DNA of 64,000 nt from Galeopsis tetrahit. Its lineage: Eukaryota; Streptophyta; Magnoliopsida; Lamiales; Lamiaceae. The notes beneath the pieces are model-generated. The model searched no databases. It worked only from the letters and a program-made list of their open reading frames with translations, and was not told the origin of the DNA. Below are positions 44,503 through 56,717 of the stretch, one piece after another. Positions within the stretch are counted from its first letter, which is position 1. Each line of letters starts with the position of its first letter. The position numbers were made by a program, and so were the translations under genes. The stretch is taken from the NCBI GenBank assembly GCA_963675135.1, contig OY776130.1, positions 18,902,001 through 18,966,000 on the forward strand, in the 5' to 3' direction.

Positions 44503-46250
44503 TGTCACGCCCCAATTTTCATAAATGTAAATTTGGTAAAAAGACTGGCTAAATCGAAGTAAAAGGGCATGAACTAAAAAATTTAGCTAAAGAAATTAAG
44601 CTTTCAAACTTATTTGACAATAAAAGAACTAGATTAAAAGCGAAAGACTCAAAAGAATTTAAAATATCAACTATAAGTCTCACAATCTTATAAAAGGGTT
44701 TAATACATAAAATTAAATACTCAATTACGTTACTAAACATTAATAGATTTGCCATCCACCACTCCTCCTCACCACCAGCTCTTCAACCTGAAATTGTTAA
44801 ATGTTTGGATGAGTATGCAAGCACACTCAATGGGGCATAATTATTCTAAATTAAATACTAAAAATAAACAAACAAGGGGTTGATGCTAATTGAATAACAA
44901 TCACATTTTCTCATTTCAACATAGACCTTGTCATAGATACTTTGCCACACTTTGCCCTTGTAACTTTGCCAATAGAGTTTTGTGAACCTTCCCAAAGCCA
45001 AATTAATGACTAAGGTATTCTCACACGTAGACTTCGCATGTTTGTGGACCTTTCCAAAGCCAAGTTAATGACTAAGGTATTTCCACACGTAGTGAGTACG
45101 GCGGGTTACACCCGAATACCCGTCGGCCCCGGACCCCATTTGGAGTCCCTGACTATTAGATAACTTTGTCATTTGAATAACATAGGAACAACTCACATAG
45201 CAGACAACTCGAAATTTATTAAAAGCATTTAACGAAGAATAAACATGCAATAAATCACTACCAAACCACTGTAGGAATTAAAGCAATTAAACCCCACCTC
45301 AAAGGAATGGCGCGGAAGCAATAGTCGCAAAGCTTATTTATCACGATTTCCGTCACCTAACATGAAATTAAGTCTACTTAGATAATAAATCTCAACACTA
45401 AATTATTACTCCATAATTCATAATACTATTACACACATCCACTGCATTGACGCAAAGTGATACATAATACCAGAGTTTTGGAATTAAAAACTTGATCTCA
45501 AATCCTTTAATAGTAAGACCAACATATAAAAGACATATAACCCAACTTATTATAAATAAAGGGTTTTAAAAGATGAGCACTTCGGTTTGAGAACTAACAG
45601 CATCCAATACAAAAATCTAGCATAATCTTATTGGTAAAACAATTGTGGCTTTATATTAAGTACGAAAAATATTTTGACAGATGTTGAAAATCCTTATTGA
45701 ACATTAAGTGACTTCAAAATGCTTTAAAGAAAAAGATTCATCATACGCGATTCAGAATAAGAAACCAAAACCATATAATTTAAATTTTTGAAAGATTGAT
45801 TTGACTAATATGACTCGCGGTATCCGATAAAATTTAGCTTAATAATTTCATAAAAATAATATGACACAAGGTATACTTATCGAGCAGTACACAATCAACA
45901 AAATGATGTATACTAGATTGAAGATTAAATCAGAGATGAAATAAAGGTAATTACTGTTCAGCAAGAAGAAGAGCCGCGAGCTGCCATTTGGAGAGGAAAT
46001 TCTTCACGATTTAGGCAATGAGGAAAAATGAGTATTCTATGTAAATCTAGGGCAAAACATATATATATGGATATAAAAATTGGGCTTGAATTGGGCTTAA
46101 AAACATATTAAAATCATAATGGACTTAAATTTAAATGGGCTAGCTTTCAAATATTTATCTAGATAAACTAGCAATTATAATATAACAATAAATAAATAAA
46201 TATTAATTTATACACATAAACTTATATTATAAATTTTTACGGGTGTTACA
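44503..46250 (-). repeat. GyE 3' LTR
   Basis: Plus strand TGTCACGCCCC...GGGTGTTACA. It includes two tandem units of about 60 bp (44983-45095) sharing AATGACTAAGGTATT. Its ends resemble those of the GyD LTR. Confidence 0.92.
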
Positions 46251-46692
46251 TCCTCTACAACTTATAAAAATTTCGTCCTCAAAATTACACTAAAATTTAT
46301 GAGTACCATCATTTAGCAATAAGATCTTAATTAGTAAAAATCAACTTTAAACTCAAGGTTTAAATGTTACTCAATCATATCTCATATATATCCAACAATA
46401 AAAGAATTTAATGCACGAATAAATACCATCAAATATCTTATATCTTTACTCTAGAGCTCAACGTATATATTATTTCACACTTCTCACAATTCATCACCAA
46501 AGGTGTAATCAAAATATACAATCATAAAATACGTTTAGCTCACATACCTCATTGAGCTGAAGCGGGAGGTGGTGGAGATGACCTTTACTTCTTAAAAATT
46601 TATGTTATACAAAATTCTTTAAATAAATTTGACTCTTAAAGATTTTTATTTTAACAAGTCTACAAGAACGTAGACCTGCTCTGATACCACTC
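46251..46692 (-). other. GyE internal region
   Basis: 442 non-coding bases: a degraded polypurine-side remnant next to the 3' LTR, AT-rich sequence, then the leader and PBS next to the 5' LTR. No open frame of note. Confidence 0.8.
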
Positions 46693-48440
46693 TGTCACGC
46701 CCCAATTTTCATAAATGTAAATTTGGTAAAAAGACTGGCTAAATCGAAGTAAAAGGGCATGAACTAAAAAATTTAGCTAAAGAAATTAAGCTTTCAAACT
46801 TATTTGACAATAAAAGAACTAGATTAAAAGCGAAAGACTCAAAAGAATTTAAAATATCAACTATAAGTCTCACAATCTTATAAAAGGGTTTAATACATAA
46901 AATTAAATACTCAATTACGTTACTAAACATTAATAGATTTGCCATCCACCACTCCTCCTCACCACCAGCTCTTCAACCTGAAATTGTTAAATGTTTGGAT
47001 GAGTATGCAAGCACACTCAATGGGGCATAATTATTCTAAATTAAATACTAAAAATAAACAAACAAGGGGTTGATGCTAATTGAATAACAATCACATTTTC
47101 TCATTTCAACATAGACCTTGTCATAGATACTTTGCCACACTTTGCCCTTGTAACTTTGCCAATAGAGTTTTGTGAACCTTCCCAAAGCCAAATTAATGAC
47201 TAAGGTATTCTCACACGTAGACTTCGCATGTTTGTGGACCTTTCCAAAGCCAAGTTAATGACTAAGGTATTTCCACACGTAGTGAGTACGGCGGGTTACA
47301 CCCGAATACCCGTCGGCCCCGGACCCCATTTGGAGTCCCTGACTATTAGATAACTTTGTCATTTGAATAACATAGGAACAACTCACATAGCAGACAACTC
47401 GAAATTTATTAAAAGCATTTAACGAAGAATAAACATGCAATAAATCACTACCAAACCACTGTAGGAATTAAATCAATTAAACCCCACCTCAAAGGAATGG
47501 CGCGGAAGCAATAGTCGCAAAGCTTATTTATCACGATTTCCGTCACCTAACATGAAATTAAGTCTACTTAGATAATAAATCTCAACACTAAATTATTACT
47601 CCATAATTCATAATACTATTACACACATCCACTGCATTGACGCAAAGTGATATATAATACCAGAGTTTTGGAATTAAAAACTTGATCTCAAATCCTTTAA
47701 TAGTAAGACCAACATATAAAAGACATATAACCCAACTTATTATAAATAAAGGGTTTTAAAAGATGAGCACTTCGGTTTGAGAACTAACAGCATCCAATAC
47801 AAAAATCTAACATAATCTTATTGGTAAAACAATTGTGGCTTTATATTAAGTACGGAAAATATTTTGACAGATGTTGAAAATCCTTATTGAACATTAAGTG
47901 ACTTCAAAATGCTTTAAAGAAAAAGATTCATCATACGCGATTCAGAATAAGAAACCAAAACCATATAATTTAAATTTTTGAAAGATTGATTTGACTAATA
48001 TGACTCGCGGCATCCGATAAAATTTAGCTTAATAATTTCATAAAAATAATATGACACAAGGTATACTTATCGAGCAGTACACAATCAACAAAATGATGTA
48101 TACTAGATTGAAGATTAAATCAGAGATGAAATAAAGGTAATTACTGTTCAGCAAGAAGAAGAGCCGCGAGCTGCCGTTTGGAGAGGAAATTCTTCACGAT
48201 TTAGGCAATGAGGAAAAATGAGTATTCTATGTAAATCTAGGGCAAAACATATATATATGGATATAAAAATTGGGCTTGAATTGGGCTTAAAAACATATTA
48301 AAATCATAATGGACTTAAATTTAAATGGGCTAGCTTTCAAATATTTATCTAGATAAACTAGCAATTATAATATAACAATAAATAAATAAATATTAATTTA
48401 TACACATAAACTTATATTATAAATTTTTACGGGTGTTACA
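46693..48440 (-). repeat. GyE 5' LTR
   Basis: Same length as 44503-46250. Differences seen include a G/T near 45282/47472, a C/T near 45462/47652 and an A/G in the GCTGCC(A/G)TTTGG segment. Confidence 0.92.
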
Positions 48441-49750
48441 CTGAACAACAGAAAGGCCATGATAGCTGGGGAATCAGCAAGTGAAGAGAGTGTCTATTCT
48501 TCTGATGATGGACTATTCTCCAACAGTGACAGTGATGATGACTGTCAAATGGCATTTGAAAATGAAGAGGTATGTTCATCTTCTAATTCTTTAAGTTCTT
48601 TTAATAACACACATCAGTCCAGTGAAATCCACTTGAAACTCAACTTTGGAAAGTTACTTGAGGATTTCACCAGGCTACAAGAAGTATGCAACATGGCACT
48701 GAGAGAAAATGAGCTTTTGAATTCCAAAGTTCAAACTCCCAACCTTCCTGAACCAGAGTTTGACATTAAATCAACTGAGTTGTATCAACAGACTGTGAGA
48801 GAACATGATGAAATATCTCTCAAAGGCACTGAACAACAAAAGTTGATTGATGAGCAAGAACTGGCCTTGAGGAAAAAGGATTTTGATCTTAGAATTCTTC
48901 AAGCTAAATTTGACAATCTCTCAAGTGAATTTGATACTCTAAAATTAAGTGAGGGGAGCTTAAAAATGAAAATGTCTGCCTTGAACAAATCTGCTAAGGC
49001 AATAGAGGAAATTCAAGGGTTTCAAAGACCATTTGCTCAAAAGGGTGGATTAGGCTATAATCCATTTGAACCCTCACTTGGTCTTAGTATTGCCTCATCA
49101 AGCAATTCTAAGATGACTTTTGTAAGATCTGTGGCACAACAAAATGAAATAGAAGTAAATCAACCACTGATCAAGGATAAGGGTAAAGGTATCTTTATAC
49201 CAACTCAAGTAAACAATGCTTCTAAACCCATACCAAAGGAAAAGGTTAAGAATATTGGTTACAGGAGAAATGAGATTCAGAAAGGTAGAACCAATGGAAG
49301 GCCAACCTATCTGAATCCTCATCAGAGGAGTTGTCCAAAATCTGTCTAGAAAAGGCCAACTCAAATGAGGCAACCTCAACTGAATGGATTAAGGCCAATC
49401 CCCCCTGACAGGTATAAAACATTCAGGAAGCCTGGACCTTACATGCCAAAAGGAAAAGGCCATCCAAGCCCCTATCCTCAAAGGTCTTACAAAGCTGCAC
49501 CTAAGTCTAGTAACTTCAGGAGAAATGTCCCAAAGAAATTCACCAGCTCTCCTGAACCTTACAAGGCTAACACCTATACACAGAAACCACCCAAGGCATT
49601 TAAGGGTCAAACTGTGTATGTAGATGTAAATGGAAACCAAGTCAGTCACTTTGAGTGAATCAGAGTAATTAGGCAGATTTGGGTTCCAAAAGGTACAGCT
49701 AACCCTCTAGGACCCAACACTCAAAGGGTGCCTTAATTTTGACTTTGCAG

Positions 49751-52700
49751 GGTTGCAAGGACCACAAGAAGAGGAGAAGCATCAACAAGAAAACAGCATG
49801 GTACTTGGACAGTGGATGTTCAAGACACATGACTGGGAACAAGGAGCTTCTCTCAGAATTCATAGAAAAAGATGGTCCTTCAGTAACCTTTGGAGACAAC
49901 TCTCAAGGGATCACAAGAGGCTATGGTACATTAAACATTGGTAGTGTCAAAATTACTGATGTCTCATATGTCCTAGGCCTAAAATACAACTTGCTGTCTA
50001 TAAGTCAAATCTGTGATAAAGGATATAGTGTTGAATTTGCACCAAATGAATGTATTATCAAAAATAATTCAACACAACAGGTGCTACTAACAGGGGTGAG
50101 AAAGGGAAATGTCTATTTTGCAGATTGGAGCAAAACCCCTGAAGCAATTTGTCTTGTTGCCAAAAGCACAAGTGAGCAAAGCTGGATGTGGCACAAAAGA
50201 CTAAACCATCTGAACTTCAAAACCATCAACAAGATTGCAAGAAACTCTCTAGTTAAAGGGCTGCCTAATCAAGTGTTCACTAAAGAACATATATGCCAAC
50301 CATGTCAGGAAGGAAAGCAGATCAAAGCTTCTTTCAAAGGAAAGCCTGTCATCTCAACTGAGAGAGTTCTTCAACTACTGCATATGGATCTATTTGGGCC
50401 AATTATACCAATAAGTATAAATGGAAGAAAATATGCTTTAGTTGTTGTTGATGATTTTTCCAGGTACACTTGGGTAGTATTTTTGCTGAACAAAAAGGAG
50501 ACCCAAGTCAAGCTACCTGAATTGATGATGAGATTGAGTAACAAAAAGGGCCTAAGCATTGTCAAGATCAGATCTGACAAAGGCACTGAATTCATAAACT
50601 CATACATCAATGAGTACTGCAGCAAGAATGGCATCACTCATGAGACTTCAGCAGCAAGAACACCTCAACAAAATGGGGTAGCTGAAAGAAGGAACAGGAC
50701 CTTGAAAGAGGCAGCAAGAACATTGATTGCTGAATCCAAACTGCCTAAAAGGTTCTGGGCTGAAGCCATTAGCACTGTATGTCACACTCAAAACAGGTCC
50801 TTAATCACCAAAGGACAAGGTAAAACCCCATTTCAAATATGGAAAGGTAGATTGCCCACTGTTGCTTATTTTCATATATTTGGTTGTAAGTGTTTCATTC
50901 ATAATAATGGGAAAGAGCAATTGAAAGCTTTTGATAGCAAAGCTGATGAAGGAATATTTGTTGGATATTCACAAATCAGCAAAGCTTACAGAGTCTACAA
51001 TTGCAAAACCCTTATTGTGGAAGAAACACCTCATGTTGTGTTTGATGAATCTATTAATGAGTTCAAGGATAGAAACCTGAATATTGATGAGATAACACAA
51101 AGAACAACCAGACTAAGGCTTCAAAGCAAGGAAACAGTGTTTGTAGATGTTGCCCAGCCTGAACTTGATGATAATCAAATACTGGACAACCTACCTGATG
51201 GCAATCCACCAGAAGTCAATCAACCTGAAGGTGAAATTGAACTGACTGGCCCCATCCCAGTTCAAAACCAGGTAACAACTACCAATGAAGAAGCAGGCAA
51301 TGCTGAGGTAGTAAATGGATCCAATATTTAAGGGGGAACCAATGAAAATGTCAACTTATCTGACAATGAGGACAATACCCCTGAATATGATCCTGAACTT
51401 GATCCTGCAATTAACTTTCCTGAATTTAATGAGTCTAATGATCCAACCTCAGATGAGGACAACCCTCCTGAAGGGATCAGGTCTAGAAGGACTTGGTTGC
51501 AAGACCATCCATCTAGCCTGATACTTGGTAATCCAAGTGAAGGGATCAAAACTAGAAGATTTCATGGAGAAAGTGCTTTGTTTTGTTGTTTCCTTTCAGA
51601 ACAGGAACCAAAAGACATTGAGGAAGCACTACAAGACACCAACTGGATCATAGCCATGCAAGAAGAGCTGAACCAGTTTACCAGAAATGAAGTATGGGAG
51701 CTGGTGGATTGACCAACTCATCAAGATGTCATTGGAACCAAATGGGTGTTCAAAAATAAGAAAAATGAAAATGACATCATTGTGAGGAACAAAGCAAGAC
51801 TGGTGGCCAAGGGATATTGTCAATCTGAAGGGATTGATTATGATGAGACCTTTGCTCCAGTGGCCAGACTTGAGGCAATCAGACTCTTCTTAGCATATGC
51901 AGCTCACATGAGGTTCAAGGTGTATCAAATGGATGTGAAGAGTGCATTTCTCAATGGGGTGCTCAAAGAAGAAGTATATGTTGAACAGCCCCCAGGCTTT
52001 GAAGAAGGAGACAAGGTGTACAGATTGAAGAAAGCTCTCTATGGCTTAAAGCAAGCTCCAAGAGCTTGGTATGACACCTTATCACAGTTTCTTCTAGATC
52101 ATGGTTTTGTCAAAGGCACTGTTGACAGAACTTTGTTCAGAATCTGTGAAGGAGATGATATTTTTGGTAGTCCAAATCTATGTGGATGACATTATATTTG
52201 GATCTCCAAATGAGAAGCTGTGTGACAAGTTCTCCAAACTCATGCAGAGCAAATTTGAGATGTCCATGATGGGATTGATGAATTTCTTCTTAGGACTTCA
52301 AGTCACTCAGTCTAAGAAAGGAATATTCATCAATCAGCCCAAGTATACAAGGGACATGATCAAGAAATTTGGATGTGCTACAAGCAAGCCAGTCAGAATT
52401 CCTATGAATACTAACTCGAAGATGGATCCTGATGAAAGTGGAGAATCAACAAACTCCACTAACTACAGGGGAATCATAGGATCCTTGCTATATCTCACTG
52501 CAAGCAGGCCAGACATCACATTTGCAGTTGGAGTGTGTGCAAGATTTCAAGCAAATCCAAAGAAGAGCCACCTTGATGCTGCCAAGAGAATCCTAAGATA
52601 TCTCAAGGGATCTGAGAATCTTGGATTATGATATCCAGCTGATGACAACATTGAGCTCACTGGATATTCAGATGCAGACTATGGAGGATGTAGAATTGAC

Positions 52701-53135
52701 AGAAAGTCCACCTCTGGAACATGTCAATTCTTGGGCAGCAAGCTTATCTCATTGTTCTCCAAGAAGCAAAATACAGTTGCAACTTCAACAACTGAAGCAG
52801 AATATGTAGCAGTTGGAAGTTGCTGTGCTCAGATACTTTGGCTCAGACAGCAACTTAGAGATTACAAAGTCATCTCCAATGAAGTACCAATATTCTGTGA
52901 CAACAATAGTGCAATTGCCATCTCACAGAATCCAGTGCAACACACTAGATGCAAGCATATTGATATCAAGCATCATTTTATAAGGGATCATGTGGAGAAG
53001 AAAGATATCAAACTTGTCAAAATTCACACTGATAAGCAAAAAGCTGATATCTTGACTAAGCCTCTAGCTGAAGCTAGGTTCTTGGAATTGTCAGCTGAAT
53101 TGGGCTTACTTGATCCAGGGAAGATGGAGAAATGA
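49751..53135 (+). pseudogene. pol: A2 pol, broken by stops and a frameshift
   Basis: The frame opens after TTTGCAG (49750) and holds protease WYLDSGCSRHMTG, integrase (WHKRLNHLNF, LLHMDLFGPI, RSDKGTEF, TPQQNGVAERRNRT), reverse transcriptase (YQMDVKSAFLNG, YVDD near 52185) and RNase H to the LGLLDPGKMEK tail. Unlike A1, the protease region is open. Lesions: TAA at 51329-51331 (Gln in A1), TGA at 51710-51712 (Arg in A1), a one-base insertion near 52160-52165 just before YVDD, and TGA at 52629-52631 (Trp in A1). No insertion splits it. Confidence 0.9.
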
Positions 53136-53658
53136 GGAAAGAAAGCTCATGTGAAGGGGGAAGTTCATTAAGATGAACTTCAGCAAAGTTGACCAACCTC
53201 ACTGAAGCAATCTACCAAAAAGGAAAACTCAGCAAAGTTGTCCTTATGGTGTTCAGCAATGTTGGTCAGGAGCTTTGTCCTAGTGGGACCCAGTCAGCAA
53301 CATTGGGACCCACTCAGGCATGTTGGTCAGACATTTTAACCAAGAGAGAAGTCAAAACACATCTTAGGATGGTTGTCCGAGTAAATTGGATAATTATTGC
53401 TATTTTTAGCATTGATTAGACATTTAAAAGGTTTCTTGGTCTAAGAGTAGGCCATTTTAGGATGGCGTGTGCTATAAAGATTTTTGCCACCAAAATGGCA
53501 AATCAACATTTAATGCAAAATCTTAATTAAGATTTCATGAATTCTTGAGCCATCATAAAGGCCATTGATTTGCATTAAAACTCCATCAAACCGCCTAATG
53601 CCCACTACCCCACTTTATCCAATTGGTTTTTATTATTACCCACTGTTATTATCTATTA
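53136..53658 (+). other. Pol-ORF3 intergenic region of A2
   Basis: This is the counterpart of 14239-14751, with a polypurine-like GAAGGGGGAAG at 53153-53163. No gene is seen. Confidence 0.6.
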
Positions 53659-53690
53659 ACCAACGGTTAATAAATTCCCCACATATATAA
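53659..53690 (+). promoter_or_regulatory. Candidate internal promoter of A2 ORF3
   Basis: ACCAACGGTTA (53659-53669) and TATATAA (53684-53690) precede the ATG at 53808 by 124 bp for the TATA box. Confidence 0.6.
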
Positions 53691-53807
53691 ACTCCTCAAT
53701 TTTTACTTCCTTCCTTACGCACTCATAATTCCAAATTCTCAAAGTTTTTGAAAACCTCTCAAAACCTGCAACTTTTCTCCAAACTTTTCTATCTCTCAAA
53801 ATTATCC

Positions 53808-56397
53808 ATGGCTCCCAAAATCAAGAGAGAAGAACTTGTAGATTTCAATGATTCCTCCCTGGACATTGATTTCTCTTATCTCAGCAACCCAAATTCTCTT
53901 TGGTTTGAAAAGTTGGTAGCTTTTGACAGCCCTGACACAGAAGTTCATCCAGTACTCCATTGGCTTAGGGAAGCAGGACTTGAAAGATTTCTTGGCACTA
54001 AGCCTGATTCCCGCCTGAATCCTTTCATGGCAGAGTTCTTTGCCCATCTCAGATGGAAGGGCAAAAAGGGTGATGTGTGCACCAAATTAACTTATGCTGA
54101 GGAAGATGAAGATGAAGAAAGCCAACACACAATCATCTTCACTGCAGAGGATCTTGATGCTAGCTTTGGGCTACCATCTGAAGGCCAGAATCCAGAAGTA
54201 TACAGAGAAGGAGAAGAGCAGAAGTTCTCCAACCCATGGATGCTAGTACCCAAAAAGCTAGCAAGTGCTCAGAACAAGAACACCTTGAAACCAGTTTATA
54301 GGCACTTATTTGATTGTGTGGTGAAAATTCTGTTGAGCCACTCTGGGAGTGTTGAACAAATCAGTATGCCTAAGTTGAGGGTGATGGTTGCTGTGATTGA
54401 CTCTGCTGAGAAGAGAGTCAAGTTCAACTGGAAAAGTTTCATTCTAGACAAGATGATGAATGAGAAGTTTAAATTCAAGGAGGTGAAACACCACAAGGTG
54501 GTGGTAGATGGAAGACTCCAGTTTTGCACAAGAGCTAGCCTGCTCTTGGAAAGATTTGCTCACTATACCCATCTCCAAGCCAAGCCAAAGCCTTTTCCAG
54601 CTCAAAAGGTGATGTTTAGGAAGCTGTCTTCGAAGACTGAGAAGAGGAAGCAAGAGGTAGCCTCAAAGAAAGCAGTTGCTGTTGTACCAGCCACCAGATC
54701 CTCCCCCAGAAAAAGAAAAGCTCAACCAGCAAAAGCACAGCCAAAGATGAAGAGGATGAAGAAGATTTTGAGTGAATCTTCTCCAGAAAGCCAGTCAAGA
54801 AGTGGAGGAGCCACTTCTGAGGAAATTGAAAATGTAGCTGAAGAAGGAGTCATTCCTCCTGAAGAGAGTGAAGAAGTCAGGGAGTTTGTCCCTCTGGAGC
54901 CTGAAGCTGTGACTGAGTATAGAGACCTTGATAAGCCAACAAGGTCAGAAAGGAGAAGAAGAATTATCAAAACTTCTGAAAAGCAGGAGTTGATGGAGGA
55001 AGAAAAGAAAAAGAAGGAATTCTTCAAGGAGATTAGACAGGCAAGCAGGTCTAACTCCAAGTCCAAATCAAAGCCCAACAGCCCTGAAGCCAACTCTCCT
55101 GATATTCAATCTGGAAGCATATCACCAAGGCGTGAGGATGAGGAGTGCAAGACTCCTGAAGATGCCCCAATTGTGGCAAAGAAGGTCTATTCTCCTGAAG
55201 GTGCTCCTGATAGGTCAGGAATTGATGTGCTGGCTGATTTAGTCAATCTTGAAGATAGACAATTCTCCCCACTTGATCCCAGATTACTTTCATACACCAA
55301 ACTTCTTGAAACTGTTCTTCAAGAAGGTGATCAAGTTGTTCTCCCACCCATTCCAGCCATTCCAATTACCTCCTCAGGGACATTGCTCTCAAAAGTACCT
55401 GAGTCCCAAATTGTCTTAAGCTCATCTGAACCCAATCCTTCTGAACCCAACTTACCTGAATCCCAGCCCAATCTACCTGAATCCCAATCCAACCCTCCTG
55501 AATCCCAAACCAACTCTTCTGATGGAGATGAAAGTGGTGAAGAGTACACATATGAGGGGATGCTGAGGCAGATTGCCAAGGCTAATGTGGATGAGTTGTA
55601 TCCTGGATTGAAGGCTTATCATAGGCTGCAACAACAGTTCTATGATCTCAGGGCACTTGTTGAGATCAAGGATAGAACAATTGTGGAAATAGATCAAGCT
55701 ATTAAGGATAAGGGTGCTAACTGGTGGCACGTTGAAGAAAATAGGCTATTACATTTTGCAAATGCCCAAGCTTGCTGATGATCCTTCTAAGCTGTTTGAA
55801 GAAGGATTTGGAAAGGATCCAGAGACACAGGAGAAGCTAGCTCTTCAAAGAGCTAAAGAGAGAATGGATCAGTTGGTTGAGGCCAACAAGGCAAGAGATG
55901 AGAGGAGGGAAAACTTCAAAGCTCCAAGAAGGAGGGCTTCTTACAGAAGACTCAAACCACAGATGCTGCAGAGATGGGACACTCAGTACCCTCACCATGA
56001 TAAGTGGGTTCCAATCTCACTGAATGATGCATGAGAGGAGGCCAAGAGAAGCTTTGTATATGACTTCTATGTTATAGGGAAATGGCTTGAAGAGAGTGTG
56101 GATGAAGTCTTTGTGCAGTTTATGTTTGAGAACCATAGGGACCTCTACCAGAAGCTGTTTGCAGCAGCTGAGATGGCAAGAGTTGAGTTCAAGGCCCCTG
56201 GTCCTATTCTGTACATGCCTCCTAAGTTCAATGGGAACTTAATTGATGAGGGAAAGATTCTGGAAGAGTTCATCTCAATCATGAGGATGGAAAAGATGAA
56301 GATTGGCCCTAGAGGATCCAACAAGGAAATCTGGGAGTTGAAGAAGAGGGTCTGGGCTCAATATGGCATAGCTCCTCAAGATGATGGAACTCTCTGA
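53808..56397 (+). pseudogene. A2 ORF3 with a large internal deletion
   Basis: The ATG at 53808 (MAPKIKREELVDFND) matches A1; an upstream in-frame ATG at 53748 is less likely because A1 lacks it. The N-terminal and basic regions are open, with Lys and Gln where A1 has stops. NPPESQ-type repeats lie near 55430-55510. At 55762 the sequence jumps to CCCAAGCTTGC, which in A1 lies at 60066. About 2.15 kb (the coiled-coil half) is lost and the frame shifts by one. The C-terminal domain (RWDTQYP to RVWAQYGIAP) follows, with a TGA at 56032-56034 replacing Trp. The remaining protein would be about 650 residues with a short foreign-frame end. Confidence 0.83.
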
Positions 56398-56717
56398 TGG
56401 ATAAGTTCATTCCTTCCCTATCTTTCTGTCATTTCAATTGTTTGTTGTTATCTTGTTGTTTTTCATGTGTATCAGCTTTGTAGTCCTTTGTTTTTCTGAT
56501 CTGTAATGCTCTATGATATATAAAAGGACCACTGATTTTCTATCAAGAGATAACAACTCATTATCTCAACTAACCTAACTTAACATGGTTTACTTAATTT
56601 ATTGTGCTAACAGTTTCTTTTAGGAAAGTTGACCAGATCACTCATCCTGAAGGTAAAGTATAGTATAAGTCAAGTTCCCTTTGTAATAGGTTTTGGCATC
56701 ATCAAAAAGGGGGAAAT
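56398..56717 (+). other. A2 3' untranslated region and polypurine tract
   Basis: AAAAAGGGGGAAAT at 56704-56717 abuts the LTR start TGTTGGG. The preceding 300 bp are non-coding and closely match 60698-61019 of A1. Confidence 0.85.

Larger units (their letters stand above)
44503..48440 (-). mobile_element. GyE: LTR element with almost no internal region
   Basis: Two 1,748-bp LTRs (44503-46250 and 46693-48440) flank only 442 bp. The CTGAA duplication is at 44498-44502 and 48441-48445. I count about six substitutions and no indel between the LTRs, so it is very recent. The interior has an initiator-Met PBS (46678-46689), a leader whose 42 bp equal those of GyD, and near 46260-46300 a remnant resembling the GyD polyprotein end (TTTCGTCCTCAAAATT). 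It codes for nothing and must use proteins of a GyD-like element. Orientation is given by the PBS. Confidence 0.93.
43316..49658 (+). pseudogene. gag: A2 gag, split by GyE
   Basis: The ATG at 43316 (MANNAVPGD) opens the same protein as A1 gag. The first part (to 44502) includes the gag domain and zinc knuckle CYNCQKKGHFQYDC. GyE plus its CTGAA duplication (44503-48445) then interrupts it. The frame resumes at 48446 with the acidic/serine segment, coiled coil and basic tail. A stop at 49347-49349 replaces Gln and one at 49656-49658 replaces Ser. Without GyE, the N-terminal 690 codons would be open. SvB sits just upstream of the start. Confidence 0.88.

Noticed and set aside
48459..49349. Treating this frame as a separate gene
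   Set aside because: It is the second half of A2 gag, separated by GyE with an exact CTGAA duplication.
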